In this document: positions 32,867 through 41,109 of the stretch, piece after piece
How the letters are laid out: every line of letters begins with the position of its first letter
How positions within the stretch are numbered: position 1 is the first letter of the stretch
Origin: Rhodospirillales bacterium
Lineage (GTDB): Bacteria; Pseudomonadota; Alphaproteobacteria; Micavibrionales; Micavibrionaceae
Assembly (NCBI GenBank): GCA_023898765.1
Contig: CP060238.1
Span: forward strand, 248,001-312,000
Direction: 5' to 3'
Length of the DNA stretch: 64,000 nt
Program-made: the position numbers and the translations under genes
The notes under the pieces: generated by a model
What the model was told of the DNA's origin: nothing
The model's input: only the letters and a program-made list of their open reading frames with translations
Databases searched by the model: none

Positions 32867-33507
32867 AAATGTGCGTTCCCTTTTGTAAAGGCCAGCCGAA
32901 GCCCCAGCCCGATCATCAATGTGCCGCAAATCCGGTCAATCCAGCGTGAGGCCCCCAGAAAGATAGATTTAAGGGCAGGGTTTGTCAAAACAAGCGCCAC
33001 AAGGCCGAACCAGGAAAACGTCATCATCATACAGGTTAAGCCATAAAATATCTGCGCCGCCAGGGGGGTGTGCGGCCCGATGAACTGGGTAAAAACAGCC
33101 AGAAAAAACAGGGTCGCTTTCGGATTCAGGAGGTTGGTCAAAAAACCGCTCCACAAAGCCTGTACAGGAGAAAGACTTTGGCTTTTCGAAGACGCGCCCG
33201 CAGCGCTTGCGTGAAATCCTTTCGATCTGAGAGCCTTAAAGCCGATATAAAAAAGATAGGCCGCCCCCGCATATTTAATCAGGCTGAACAAAAAAATGGA
33301 TTGGGATATGACGGCCGCAATGCCGACCAGCGTATAAAAAATATGAACGCCCACCCCCAAACCAAAACCTGCGGCCGTGAAAATGCCCGTTTTACGGGTG
33401 TAAAGGATGGAATTACGCACCGCCATCACAAAATCCGGCCCCGGCGAGATCAGGGCAACGCCGAAGACAGATGCAAGCAATATCCAGTTCAGCCAGAATT
33501 CCGTCAT
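32863..33507 (-). CDS. LysE/RhtB family exporter embedded in the lpt operon
   Basis: This 214-residue membrane protein has about six helices. The N-terminal signature FGVALISPGPDFVMAVRNSI with the conserved PGP, and GFGLGVGVHIFYTLVGIAAV, place it in the RhtB group of amino acid or small-metabolite exporters. SGFLTNLLNPKATLFFLAVF is the second family mark. Substrate cannot be told. Both ends overlap neighbours by ATGA (lptA stop with this start, this stop with lptB start), so it is translated as part of the LPS-transport operon. Usual operons have lptA directly next to lptB. Confidence 0.88.
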   Translation of the reverse strand: MTEFWLNWILLASVFGVALISPGPDFVMAVRNSILYTRKTGIFTAAGFGLGVGVHIFYTLVGIAAVISQSIFLFSLIKYAGAAYLFYIGFKALRSKGFHASAAGASSKSQSLSPVQALWSGFLTNLLNPKATLFFLAVFTQFIGPHTPLAAQIFYGLTCMMMTFSWFGLVALVLTNPALKSIFLGASRWIDRICGTLMIGLGLRLAFTKGNAHL

Positions 33508-34382
33508 TGCGCTTTATATCCTGTCCCTGAATTGTTTTGCGGCACCTGCAACAGCGGTGAAGGTCCGGATTTCTTTTCGCTGCCGGGATAAAAAACGCCC
33601 CGTACGCGTCCTCCGCTCTCCGGCGCGCCGAAAATTTTACTGACTTCCGTTGTCAGATCAACTTCTGCGCGGCTTCCCTCCAGTTTGTTGGGGCCGCGTT
33701 CAATACGTACATTTCCAATAAGTTCCGCCTTGTTGCTTGCCGCCCGGTAGATCCCCTTATCGCCGAAAAGTTTTTCACTCGGCGTGACAATGACGACGTT
33801 TCCAAGAGCTTCCAGAATCTCAACCTCCTGTTTTCCCTGCGCATTTTCTTTAAAAACAGCCCGAAGCCTGTCCGCATAAATCGTGTCTTTCCCCCGGACC
33901 ACTTTGGCATGCCCGACGGCCTGCGCTTCGCCTTTGGCGCTCCAGTATTCAAGGCGGTCCTGCGCCGTGACGGTTTGATCCGGCGATTGCAGCTTCAGAT
34001 TTTTCCCTGTCAGCACCGCATAGCCTTTATCTATGTCATAAACCGCCCGGTCCCCGAAAGCCGTCGTGGTTTTATCCTGAATACGTACATTCTCCTGCGC
34101 GGTCAATTGCCAGATTTCCATTGAGGATTGCGTGTTTTCACGGTAATCGGCGCTGAGAGTTTCACAGTGAAGGGAAACATCCCCCTGCGCCGCGACAACC
34201 TGTCCCCTTGCAATGAACTGTTTGGCCCCGCGGTGCCATTCGAGCGTCTGTCCCGCCGTAATTTCTACAGGGTCATCGCTTCCGGGGTTTGGCCCGGCCG
34301 GATTTTGCTGTGCACGCCCTTCGGCGGGCAGGGCAAGCAGACAAAAAACCAGTATAGTGTCCCTTATTTTTTTGGTTTTCAT
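33504..34382 (-). CDS. lptA: LptA/OstA-like periplasmic LPS transport protein
   Basis: This 292-residue exported protein has a signal peptide (ILVFCLLALPAEGRAQQ) and repeated beta-jellyroll OstA strands such as EWHRGAKQFIARGQVVAAQG and KGEAQAVGHAKVVRGKDTIYAD. LptA polymerises into the bridge that carries LPS between the membranes. It is longer than E. coli LptA (185 residues), as in many alphaproteobacteria, where two OstA domains are present. The start overlaps the lptC stop, and the stop overlaps the LysE-type gene start. Confidence 0.9.
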   Translation of the reverse strand: MKTKKIRDTILVFCLLALPAEGRAQQNPAGPNPGSDDPVEITAGQTLEWHRGAKQFIARGQVVAAQGDVSLHCETLSADYRENTQSSMEIWQLTAQENVRIQDKTTTAFGDRAVYDIDKGYAVLTGKNLKLQSPDQTVTAQDRLEYWSAKGEAQAVGHAKVVRGKDTIYADRLRAVFKENAQGKQEVEILEALGNVVIVTPSEKLFGDKGIYRAASNKAELIGNVRIERGPNKLEGSRAEVDLTTEVSKIFGAPESGGRVRGVFYPGSEKKSGPSPLLQVPQNNSGTGYKAQ

Positions 34383-35074
34383 GGAAGCGCCTTTCCAAGT
34401 TCGAACCCGTCTTGCCCGGCTTTCAGAGTCAGGGTCGCCGGCCCGTTAAAAACGAGAAGCTCTTCCTGTGCGAGCGCTTTCAAACCAACGGCCTTTACGG
34501 TTCCGGCAGGCCCGTGGACATAGACCGCCTTATCTGAAAAAGCCTCCCGCGTTTTCATATCGATGCGCATTTCTTCAGCTTCAAGCTCATAGCCGCTGTC
34601 ATGAAGAAGCCTGACATGCCCTTCCAGAAAAAGCTTTTCCGTCTGCTGTTCGTAAATCCCCTTATCCGCTTTTCCCGACACCCGTGCACCATTATTCAAC
34701 AGCATATCCGCTACGGGCTTTTCAAGATAGACCAGTTCGGGATTTTCTTCGTTTTGCCGCGCCGTGACAGCCGTAACGGTAAAGGGTTGTTTTTTACGAT
34801 CCGTACTTTCGAAACGCGGTTTGATTAGTTCATTCTGCGCTTTAATGGCTTTGGGAAGGATTTCTTCTTTCCGGACAGGCTCGATTTTTTTCTCCATATC
34901 GGGCCAGGCAAACACAATCGCAATCAGGGCCAGCGCCGAAAGAGGCAAAAGAATCCGCATCCACCGGACAAAAGAGGTATAAGCCCGGTTAACTTCTGTT
35001 TTTTTAAAAGGGACAGCTATCTGTTCAAGTCGTTCGGATTTATTCAAACCTGTTGGATTTTGAGCGCTGTCCAT
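34379..35074 (-). CDS. lptC: LptC, LPS export inner-membrane protein
   Basis: This 231-residue protein has one N-terminal membrane helix (WMRILLPLSALALIAIVFAW) and a periplasmic domain of OstA-like beta strands (TARQNEENPELVYLEKPVAD, later GSG-type strands such as YEQQTEKLFLEGHVRL). It couples LptB2FG to the LptA bridge. The N-terminal 30 residues before the helix are cytoplasmic. It overlaps lptA by 4 bp and follows kdsD by 11 bp. Confidence 0.9.
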   Translation of the reverse strand: MDSAQNPTGLNKSERLEQIAVPFKKTEVNRAYTSFVRWMRILLPLSALALIAIVFAWPDMEKKIEPVRKEEILPKAIKAQNELIKPRFESTDRKKQPFTVTAVTARQNEENPELVYLEKPVADMLLNNGARVSGKADKGIYEQQTEKLFLEGHVRLLHDSGYELEAEEMRIDMKTREAFSDKAVYVHGPAGTVKAVGLKALAQEELLVFNGPATLTLKAGQDGFELGKALP

Positions 35075-35085
35075 ACTGTCCCTTT

Positions 35086-36096
35086 TTATGCAATGCCTTT
35101 TTGCAAACAGTCCTGCAAACGAATAAGACCCGTCAAGGCCCCGTTTTCATCCAGAACAATCAGGGACGTTATGTATTGGCCCGAAACACCTGTCATAATT
35201 TTAAGGGCCTCGGCAGCAAGCGCGTCATGGCGAATGGTTTTGGGATTGGCGCTCATCACATCTGTTACGGATTTTTGAAGAAGGTCCGGCGCCATGTGCC
35301 GTTTTAAGTCACCGTCTGTGATAATGCCCTTCAGAGCGCCCTGTCCATCTACGACAAGCGTACAGCCCAGATTTTTGCCGGTAAGTTCGAGAAGAGCCGT
35401 TTCCATTGTCGCGCTCTCCGGCACAATCGGCAGGTCTTTCAAACCGTGCATAATCTCTGCCACTCTCACCAGCCGCTGGCCGATTTTGCCGCCGGGATGA
35501 AAAACGCCAAACTGCTCCGGCGTGAGGCCCATCCGCTCCAGCAAAACAACAGCCAAAGCGTCCCCCAGCGCCATCATCATGGTGGTGGAGGTGGTCGGCG
35601 CAAGGCCGTTGGGGCAAGCCTCCGGCGACCGGGGCAGCAACAGCAATATGTCGGAATGTCTGGCCAGCGCGCTTTCAGGGCGGCTGGTCATGCCGATGAG
35701 CGTTATGCCAAAACGGCGCGTATACGCGATCATATCCGAAAGTTCCGGATTTTCCCCGGAATTCGAAATCATGAGAACGACATCGGCTTCCGTGACCATG
35801 CCCAGATCGCCGTGGCTGGCTTCACCGGGATGCACAAAATGCGAAGGGGTTCCGGTGGACGCCAGCGTGGCGACAATTTTGCGTGCGACATGGCCGCTTT
35901 TTCCGATTCCGGCAACGATCAACCGGCCCCTGCGCTCATTTTTCATAGAATGAATGGCGTCAACGGCTGCCGGAAAATTCTCATCCAGCGTCGCCGCCAA
36001 GGCTTCCAGCCCCTCAACTTCCGTCTGAAGGACCCGCTGCGCCATTTTGAGATCGGCATTCGTGTGATTATCTTTTTTTATAGCAGCCATACGCAT
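35086..36096 (-). CDS. kdsD: KdsD, arabinose-5-phosphate isomerase (KpsF/GutQ family)
   Basis: This protein of about 336 residues has an N-terminal SIS domain (RLIVAGIGKSGHVARKIVAT, then SNSGENPELSDMIAYTRRF) and two C-terminal CBS domains (from about residue 210). It converts ribulose-5-P to arabinose-5-P, the first step to Kdo for LPS. HPGEASHGDLGMV and STTMMMALGDALAV are family marks. The first residues MRMAAIKKDN are uncertain, and 36090 or 36159 are alternative starts. It lies 10 bp downstream of the RNase D-like gene and just upstream of lptC. Confidence 0.92.
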   Translation of the reverse strand: MRMAAIKKDNHTNADLKMAQRVLQTEVEGLEALAATLDENFPAAVDAIHSMKNERRGRLIVAGIGKSGHVARKIVATLASTGTPSHFVHPGEASHGDLGMVTEADVVLMISNSGENPELSDMIAYTRRFGITLIGMTSRPESALARHSDILLLLPRSPEACPNGLAPTTSTTMMMALGDALAVVLLERMGLTPEQFGVFHPGGKIGQRLVRVAEIMHGLKDLPIVPESATMETALLELTGKNLGCTLVVDGQGALKGIITDGDLKRHMAPDLLQKSVTDVMSANPKTIRHDALAAEALKIMTGVSGQYITSLIVLDENGALTGLIRLQDCLQKGIA

Positions 36097-36106
36097 TTTG
36101 AACCCC

Positions 36107-36718
36107 TTAATGTGCAAAAATATCCGTGTCGCCCCAGCCTTCAAGGTCAAGAGCCGCACGAACTTTCAGAGCCTCGCATACACGCTCAAACAGGAGCGTA
36201 CGCCCTTCGCGCTCCAGGATCTCGTCCAGTTTTTCCCTGAGCGCGTGCAGGTAAAGGACATCGCTTGCGGCATACGTAATTTGTTCTTCCGTCAGGATTT
36301 CCGCCCCCCAGTCAGATGTCTGCTGCTGCTTGTCCAAATTCACGTCCAGAAGATGGCGCGTAAGGTCTTTCAGGCCATGCCGGTCCGTGTACGTACGGCA
36401 AAGCCTTGAAGCAATTTTCGTACAATATATGGGCGTACATTCGACGCCAAGATAAGCCTTTAAAATGGCCACATCAAAGCGGGCAAAATGAAACAGTTTC
36501 GTGACATTCTCGTCCAGCAACAGTTTTTTAAGATTGGGAGCATCGTAACATCCCTTGTCAAACTGGATAAGGTGAGCAGTCCCGTCCCCTGAGGAAAGCT
36601 GTACAAGGCATAAACGGTCCCGCTCTGTTTTCAGCCCCATCGCCTCGGTATCAATGGCAACGGATTCTTTAAAGGAAAGATCTGCGGGAAGGTCATTTTT
36701 ATGAAGGGTAACGGTCAT
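36107..36718 (-). CDS. RNase D-like 3'-5' exonuclease
   Basis: This 203-residue protein has the DEDDy exonuclease motifs: Exo I in VAIDTEAMGL, Exo II in KLFHFARFDVAIL and Exo III in YAASDVLYLHAL. YCTKIASRLCRTYTDRHGL and LTRHLLDVNLDKQQQTSDW are further RNase D-family segments. It lacks the HRDC domains of full-length RNase D (about 375 residues), as in the short alphaproteobacterial form often called ribonuclease D. Likely role is tRNA or small RNA 3' trimming. It is upstream of kdsD in the same direction. Confidence 0.9.
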   Translation of the reverse strand: MTVTLHKNDLPADLSFKESVAIDTEAMGLKTERDRLCLVQLSSGDGTAHLIQFDKGCYDAPNLKKLLLDENVTKLFHFARFDVAILKAYLGVECTPIYCTKIASRLCRTYTDRHGLKDLTRHLLDVNLDKQQQTSDWGAEILTEEQITYAASDVLYLHALREKLDEILEREGRTLLFERVCEALKVRAALDLEGWGDTDIFAH

Positions 36719-36738
36719 TTTATCACATCGCTCAAAAA

Positions 36739-36825
36739 TGGTGCCCAGAAGAGGACTCGAACCTCCACGACCATACGGTCACTAGCACCTGAAGCTAGCG
36801 CGTCTACCAATTCCGCCATCTGGGC
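36739..36825 (-). tRNA. tRNA-Leu (anticodon CAG)
   Basis: On the minus strand the sequence starts GCCCAGATGGCGGAATTGG. The anticodon stem CTAGC with loop TTCAGGT gives CAG, a long variable arm (TGACCGTATGGTCGT) marks a class II tRNA, the T arm is GGTTCGAGTCC, and CCA is encoded. Confidence 0.95.
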
Positions 36826-36999
36826 TTATCAATGGCCTCAAAACAAGCTCCACTATCTAACGTAGGGCCATGGGAATGTCAAATAATCTAGTGCGCACAA
36901 TTCTTTTTGTTTATTTTTAAGGCTCTTCCGTTCAGAATGGAAAAAAGCTAGGCTCCCCCAGAGCAAACAAAAAGGGCAAATAGAAAAGAGACATAACCT

Positions 37000-37833
37000 A
37001 TGAAAATTCTTGTCATTGACCGTGATGAAGTTTCTGCACAGATGCTTGGTTCCAGGCTGGAGGATGAAGGCTATGAAGTCGTTCGGGAATCTGTGAAAAA
37101 CGAAGCGGTGGCCCGCATGAAAAAAGAAACTTTTGAGGCCGTTTTCTTTGATCCGGCCCCGCTGACCGATGCAAGACCGCTTATGCTGGAAATCCGGCGG
37201 ATTTTGTCCGCCTATACATATCTTGTTCTCCTGTCCCAGAACACAGCGCGGGAAGACGCGGTTAAAATAGGGTGCAATGACGTCCTGCAAAAACCGATAG
37301 GGGACGCGGACGCTAAAGAAAAAGCCCATAATGCAGAGCGCATGAGTTCTTTAATCCGGTGGATGGGAGACGACAGCGAAGATTTTCCAAGCGCAGGCGG
37401 TGTCATCTCAAAATCCGCTTTCAACCAGATTTTCCGCTCTGCCATCGACCGTTCCGGCCGGTACGGAGAACGGGCTTATGTGGTGATTATCACGGTCGAA
37501 AACTATGACGACCTTAAAATTGATTTTGGGGCATACGCTGCGGATTATGCGGTTTCAAAAATGGCGTTTCATCTGGCCCAGATGCGGCGGCAAAGCGATA
37601 TCATCGGACAGACCGGAAAGAACCAGTACACTCTTTTGCTCCAGCGCCCGCTCACCGATACCGAACAGATCGAAGCCGCATCGCGTTTTGCAGCCGGACT
37701 GGAGGAACTGGACGAAATCGCCCCGCCAAAATGCAAATCCGTCCAGATATCGGTGCGCCTTGTCAACCTGCCTTCAGGGCAGCTTGAAGCCGAGCATCTT
37801 CTTGTAAAAAAAGAATATGAATCCGGCGAATAA
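37000..37833 (+). CDS. Receiver-domain protein with degenerate GGDEF domain
   Basis: This 277-residue protein has a receiver domain (1-105) with acidic residues in VIDRDE, the phosphoacceptor Asp51 in AVFFDPAP, Ser79 in VLLS and Lys98 in LQKP, so it looks phosphorylatable. The C-terminal half (about 135-275) has the layout of a GGDEF domain (SKSAFNQIFRSAIDRSGRYG, then SDIIGQTGKNQYTLLLQRP), but the signature is GKNQY. A diguanylate cyclase activity is therefore not expected. It may bind a nucleotide or partner instead. No kinase gene is adjacent. It is about 175 bp from the divergent tRNA-Leu. Confidence 0.75.
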   Translation: MKILVIDRDEVSAQMLGSRLEDEGYEVVRESVKNEAVARMKKETFEAVFFDPAPLTDARPLMLEIRRILSAYTYLVLLSQNTAREDAVKIGCNDVLQKPIGDADAKEKAHNAERMSSLIRWMGDDSEDFPSAGGVISKSAFNQIFRSAIDRSGRYGERAYVVIITVENYDDLKIDFGAYAADYAVSKMAFHLAQMRRQSDIIGQTGKNQYTLLLQRPLTDTEQIEAASRFAAGLEELDEIAPPKCKSVQISVRLVNLPSGQLEAEHLLVKKEYESGE

Positions 37834-37962
37834 ATTTCCCGGATTTATATCCACAGGGATAAGCCTCCTTTTTTGATTCCTTCTATGAGCTTCGCGCTTT
37901 TCTGGCGTACAAAAGAAGAGCGTCATTCTTTTTTGTTTAACCGGTTTTTCGGAGCTCTTTTT

Positions 37963-38397
37963 ATGTCCCGGCATTGTTTCGGCAAAATTTTTGGTCAGGA
38001 AGGTCTTTGTCCCCTTCCAAAAATTTTATCTGCCCTGTGCCTTTTTGGCGCGGGGGCGGGCTTCATGCTGTGCCTTTTCCAAAGCCCGCAAAACCGGGCG
38101 GAGAAACTGGCGCAGGCAGGACATTCTTACTTTCAGCAGACACAGGCAGAAGATTTGCAAAGCGCTTCGGAAGGCTATCTTCTCTCGCTGGCGCGCAATA
38201 CACTTCTCCGATCTGTGCGCCTGAACGCTTCCGATGTCCGGAGCTGGCGCGCCCTGGCGGAAATTTTCGAACGGGAAGGGCGTTTTGATGCCGCCCGCCA
38301 GGCCGAAGAGATCGCCGCGCATTTAAGCGGGCAGGGCCCGGAAGATAAACCGCATTCGGATATCCGGCTGGCGCGGGCGCGCGTATTTTCTTTTTAA
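37963..38397 (+). CDS. Hypothetical TPR-like membrane-anchored protein
   Basis: This protein of about 144 residues starts at the ATG with GGAG 9 bp upstream; longer frames to 37873 are possible. A hydrophobic segment (ILSALCLFGAGAGFMLCLFQ) is followed by a helical region (LLSLARNTLLRSVRLNASD, then VRSWRALAEIFEREGRFDAA) that looks like one or two tetratricopeptide helices. It was not recognised as a known family. It ends in TAA directly followed by the ATG of the next membrane protein gene, so the two are coupled. A role in envelope assembly is a guess from topology. Confidence 0.6.
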   Translation: MSRHCFGKIFGQEGLCPLPKILSALCLFGAGAGFMLCLFQSPQNRAEKLAQAGHSYFQQTQAEDLQSASEGYLLSLARNTLLRSVRLNASDVRSWRALAEIFEREGRFDAARQAEEIAAHLSGQGPEDKPHSDIRLARARVFSF

Positions 38398-39393
38398 ATG
38401 TTTCGCACGCTTGAAACAGAGCAAGGCAGCTTTTTCTTTTTCCTTCTTTTCGTCCTTTTGACAGGGATTCTTTTTTCGGTTTCCCCCGATAGCCTGTGGT
38501 CGTCCGGCATGGCGATGGGCGCCATGGGAGTGCTTGGATTTTGGCGCTTTTCAACTCTGGATGAGCCGGACAAATATCCGCCACGCAGAACATCCCTGCC
38601 CGCCAGACTTCTGGCCGCCTTGAAAAAAGTGGAAAGAATGGCTGCAAATACCGGGGCCCGGCGGTTGAATCATATGGATATTCTGGTCTGTTTTTTTCTG
38701 GCGGTCCTCTTATTCGGCTGGACCATGATCAACAGCTTCTTTCCTTCCTATCCGGAAAATCTGCAGGACCTCCGGATTTCCCTCGAAAAATTTTGGGAAG
38801 CCCTCGGACAGGAAAACGGGTCCGAAACACATATAAACGCCCCCCTTTTTTTTCGGCAGATCGCTTTTCTTTTCTGTACGGGGATCGCCGGTTTTCTTGC
38901 CCATAGTTACGCCTATAAACCGGAACATGTCAGACAGGCCGCTTTAATCCTTTTGCCCGTTTTATGTCTGGGAACGGCTCTTTTGCTCGTCCGCTACGGC
39001 ACCGTCGAACATGCCTCCTATCCGGCGTTTTTCCATGCCAGAGGCGCGGGAACCGGATCCGTTGACATGCTTGTCTCCATATCTCCCGAACTGAAAGAAG
39101 GAGGCTCCACGCTTTGGACACGCCTGGTCGAGCAGGGCGTAACGGGTGTGCTGCTCGTTTATGCGCTTTTTGTCCCGGCCGCTTTTTCCCTGCTGCGGTT
39201 TTTCGTGCAACGGCCCGACCGCCGCCTGATCGCGCTTTGCGGACTGATATGCTTGCTGATTTTGTTCCTGATAGACAGTTTTTGGCTGCATACGGCCTAT
39301 ACGCAAAGCCTGTTTTTCTGCGGAATTGTGATGATTTGCCTGTGCTGGGGACACGCAGGCTTTCAATATCCCCGGGAAAAACCCTTGACTTAG
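38398..39393 (+). CDS. Multi-pass membrane protein of unknown function
   Basis: This 331-residue protein has about eight hydrophobic segments: two near the start, one around 110, and a cluster from 160 to the end. A large soluble loop lies between residues 120 and 160. A stretch GGSTLWTRLVEQGVTGVLLV resembles the late part of polysaccharide ligases and polymerases (O-antigen ligase-like), but no key residues of those can be shown. The gene follows the TPR-like protein without a gap and ends before a strong terminator. Confidence 0.6.
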   Translation: MFRTLETEQGSFFFFLLFVLLTGILFSVSPDSLWSSGMAMGAMGVLGFWRFSTLDEPDKYPPRRTSLPARLLAALKKVERMAANTGARRLNHMDILVCFFLAVLLFGWTMINSFFPSYPENLQDLRISLEKFWEALGQENGSETHINAPLFFRQIAFLFCTGIAGFLAHSYAYKPEHVRQAALILLPVLCLGTALLLVRYGTVEHASYPAFFHARGAGTGSVDMLVSISPELKEGGSTLWTRLVEQGVTGVLLVYALFVPAAFSLLRFFVQRPDRRLIALCGLICLLILFLIDSFWLHTAYTQSLFFCGIVMICLCWGHAGFQYPREKPLT

Positions 39394-39444
39394 GAACAAA
39401 AAGAGAACATTATAGGGCCACATCACCCGAATTGTACCTATTTT

Positions 39445-39470
39445 ACCCCGCCTTTTGGCGGGGTTTTTGT
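39445..39470 (+). terminator. Rho-independent terminator between two genes
   Basis: CCCCGCC-TTTT-GGCGGGG is a 7-bp GC stem followed by TTTTTG. It lies about 50 bp after the membrane protein and only 25 bp before the next ATG. Confidence 0.88.
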
Positions 39471-39494
39471 TTCACAAGAAAAAGGAGAAAAACA

Positions 39495-39836
39495 ATGACA
39501 ACCTTATTGCCGAAAGATTCAGACAATAACACTATTCCGGCGTTACGCATGAAGGATGACGCTGCCCATAGCGTTGCCGTCAGCGCAACATCCGCCCGCA
39601 ACGCGAGCGCTTTTGACGAAGACACAAAAGTCATCAGCCTGTACGCTACGGGCCCCGTCTATCTTAAATTCGGAGACAGCAGCGTGAGCGCAGGAACCTC
39701 GGACCATTATTTCCCTGCAGACACTTACTACGACGTGGCCATTAGCGGCGGCGGTGGAAAAGGCGTACGCTATACGCATGTGGCGGCTTTGCGCGCCGAT
39801 CAGGATTGTACGCTTTATATCTCGGAAAAAGAATAA
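39495..39836 (+). CDS. Small hypothetical protein (113 residues), phage-decoration-like composition
   Basis: The frame starts MTTLLPKDSDNNTIPALRMK with GGAG 8-10 bp upstream, so the open extension to 39114, which overlaps the membrane protein, is not used. The body is beta-rich and glycine-rich (YATGPVYLKFGDSSVSAGTS, YYDVAISGGGGKGVRYTHV, TLYISEKE). I recall uncharacterised proteins of this layout in alphaproteobacteria and their prophages, but cannot name a family. The terminator just before it isolates it from upstream transcription, so it must have its own promoter or depend on readthrough. It is convergent with recR. Confidence 0.65.
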   Translation: MTTLLPKDSDNNTIPALRMKDDAAHSVAVSATSARNASAFDEDTKVISLYATGPVYLKFGDSSVSAGTSDHYFPADTYYDVAISGGGGKGVRYTHVAALRADQDCTLYISEKE

Positions 39837-39851
39837 AAGCGGCGGCGGGCG

Positions 39852-40445
39852 TTACAGGCGTGAGCGGGATTTCAGGGCGGTCGCGATTGTGCCGTCATCC
39901 AGATAGTCCAGTTCTCCGCCCACGGGAACCCCATGCGCCAGACGGGTGACGTTCACGTCCAGATCGTGCAGACGGTCCATGATGACATGCGCGGTGGTTT
40001 GTCCGTCAACGGTCGCGCCGAGAGCCAGAATAACTTCCTGTATGTTATTCTCTCTCACGCGCTCAACGAGAGGGTCTATGGATAAATCCTCCGGCCCTAC
40101 ACCATCCAGCGCCGACAAAACACCGCCCAGAACATGATAAAGATCCTGATAATATCCCGTGCGTTCAATGGCCCACAGGTCCGCGACATTTCCGACCACG
40201 CAGATCGTCTCATGCCTGCGCTTTGAATCACGGCATATCCGGCAGGGATCGCAGCTATCGAGCGTGTTACAAATCCGGCATGTCCGGACGGTTTGCGCCG
40301 TTTCCTTCAGGGACTCCGCCAGAGGAATCATAAGCTCCTCCTTATGGGTCAGAAGGTGCAGGGCCATGCGTTTGGCCGAGCGGGAGCCCAGTCCCGGAAG
40401 GGCAGCAAGCTGTTTGACCAGTTTATCGAGTGGGCCGTCCGGCAT
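39852..40445 (-). CDS. recR: RecR, recombination mediator protein
   Basis: This 197-residue protein acts with RecF and RecO in loading RecA on gaps. It has an N-terminal helix-hairpin-helix (LAALPGLGSRSAKRMALHLL), a C4 zinc finger (CRICNTLDSCDPCRIC) and a Toprim domain (TICVVGNVADLWAIERTGYY, later ALGATVDGQTTAHVI). Length and motifs are complete. It usually follows dnaX and ybaB, but here the neighbours are lolA (3 bp downstream) and a convergent small gene. Confidence 0.95.
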   Translation of the reverse strand: MPDGPLDKLVKQLAALPGLGSRSAKRMALHLLTHKEELMIPLAESLKETAQTVRTCRICNTLDSCDPCRICRDSKRRHETICVVGNVADLWAIERTGYYQDLYHVLGGVLSALDGVGPEDLSIDPLVERVRENNIQEVILALGATVDGQTTAHVIMDRLHDLDVNVTRLAHGVPVGGELDYLDDGTIATALKSRSRL

Positions 40446-40448
40446 CTC

Positions 40449-41057
40449 TTAATCGTTAAACCTTTTCTTCCCCTTGTTTGGATCGAGATATCCAAAAAGT
40501 GTGTTGGGCAAATCTATATCGCGCTCCATATTTTTAAGCTCGATCTCGGTCGTTTCGCCTTGGGGGTCCGTCACGCGCCATTTGCGCAGAGCGTAGGGAA
40601 TTTCAGAAAAGATAAGCTGTACGCTTCCGGCCTGCGGATCGTCTTCCTGCACAAGCGTAACAAAGCTGTACCCGCCTTTTCTGTACGTTTCCTGAACGAC
40701 AAGATCGTCTTGAAAGGTCAGGTCTTTGCGCAGGAGAAAATCGGCCAGCGTTTGTCCGATGGGGGCGTTCGTCTGCTCTTCCATCTGCGAATCGTAGAAA
40801 TAAATAAAGAATCCGTCCGCAACGATAAAGTCTCCAACTTCGTTATATTCAAAGCGCAGACGGCCGGGACGATCCAGATAGAATGTGCCGGACAGCCGCC
40901 CGCCCAGACTTGAGCGCTGGATAAAATCGGCTTTGGCGGTTTTGAGGTCCCGCAGGTAATTCTGGGCTTTCAGGGCGTCAGGATTCAAATCCCGGGCATG
41001 CGCCGGCAGGACATGCAGGCCAAGAAAAACCAAAGCTGTCAAAAATAAAATCCGCAT
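40449..41057 (-). CDS. lolA: LolA-like outer-membrane lipoprotein carrier
   Basis: This periplasmic protein of about 202 residues has a signal peptide (ILFLTALVFLGLHVLPAHA). The LolA pattern is LRDLKTAKADFIQRSSLGGR, then LSGTFYLDRPGRLRFEYNE and a later hydrophobic-cavity region (VTLVQEDDPQAGSVQLIFSE). It ferries lipoproteins from LolCDE to LolB at the outer membrane. The start is chosen at MRILFLT; an upstream ATG adds 10 residues. The stop codon is 3 bp from the start of recR. Confidence 0.88.
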   Translation of the reverse strand: MRILFLTALVFLGLHVLPAHARDLNPDALKAQNYLRDLKTAKADFIQRSSLGGRLSGTFYLDRPGRLRFEYNEVGDFIVADGFFIYFYDSQMEEQTNAPIGQTLADFLLRKDLTFQDDLVVQETYRKGGYSFVTLVQEDDPQAGSVQLIFSEIPYALRKWRVTDPQGETTEIELKNMERDIDLPNTLFGYLDPNKGKKRFND

Positions 41058-41109
41058 CCTGTGTTGATAAAAGAAAAAGACGGCCAAAGAAAGGTGGAAA
41101 TTGGGTTTT

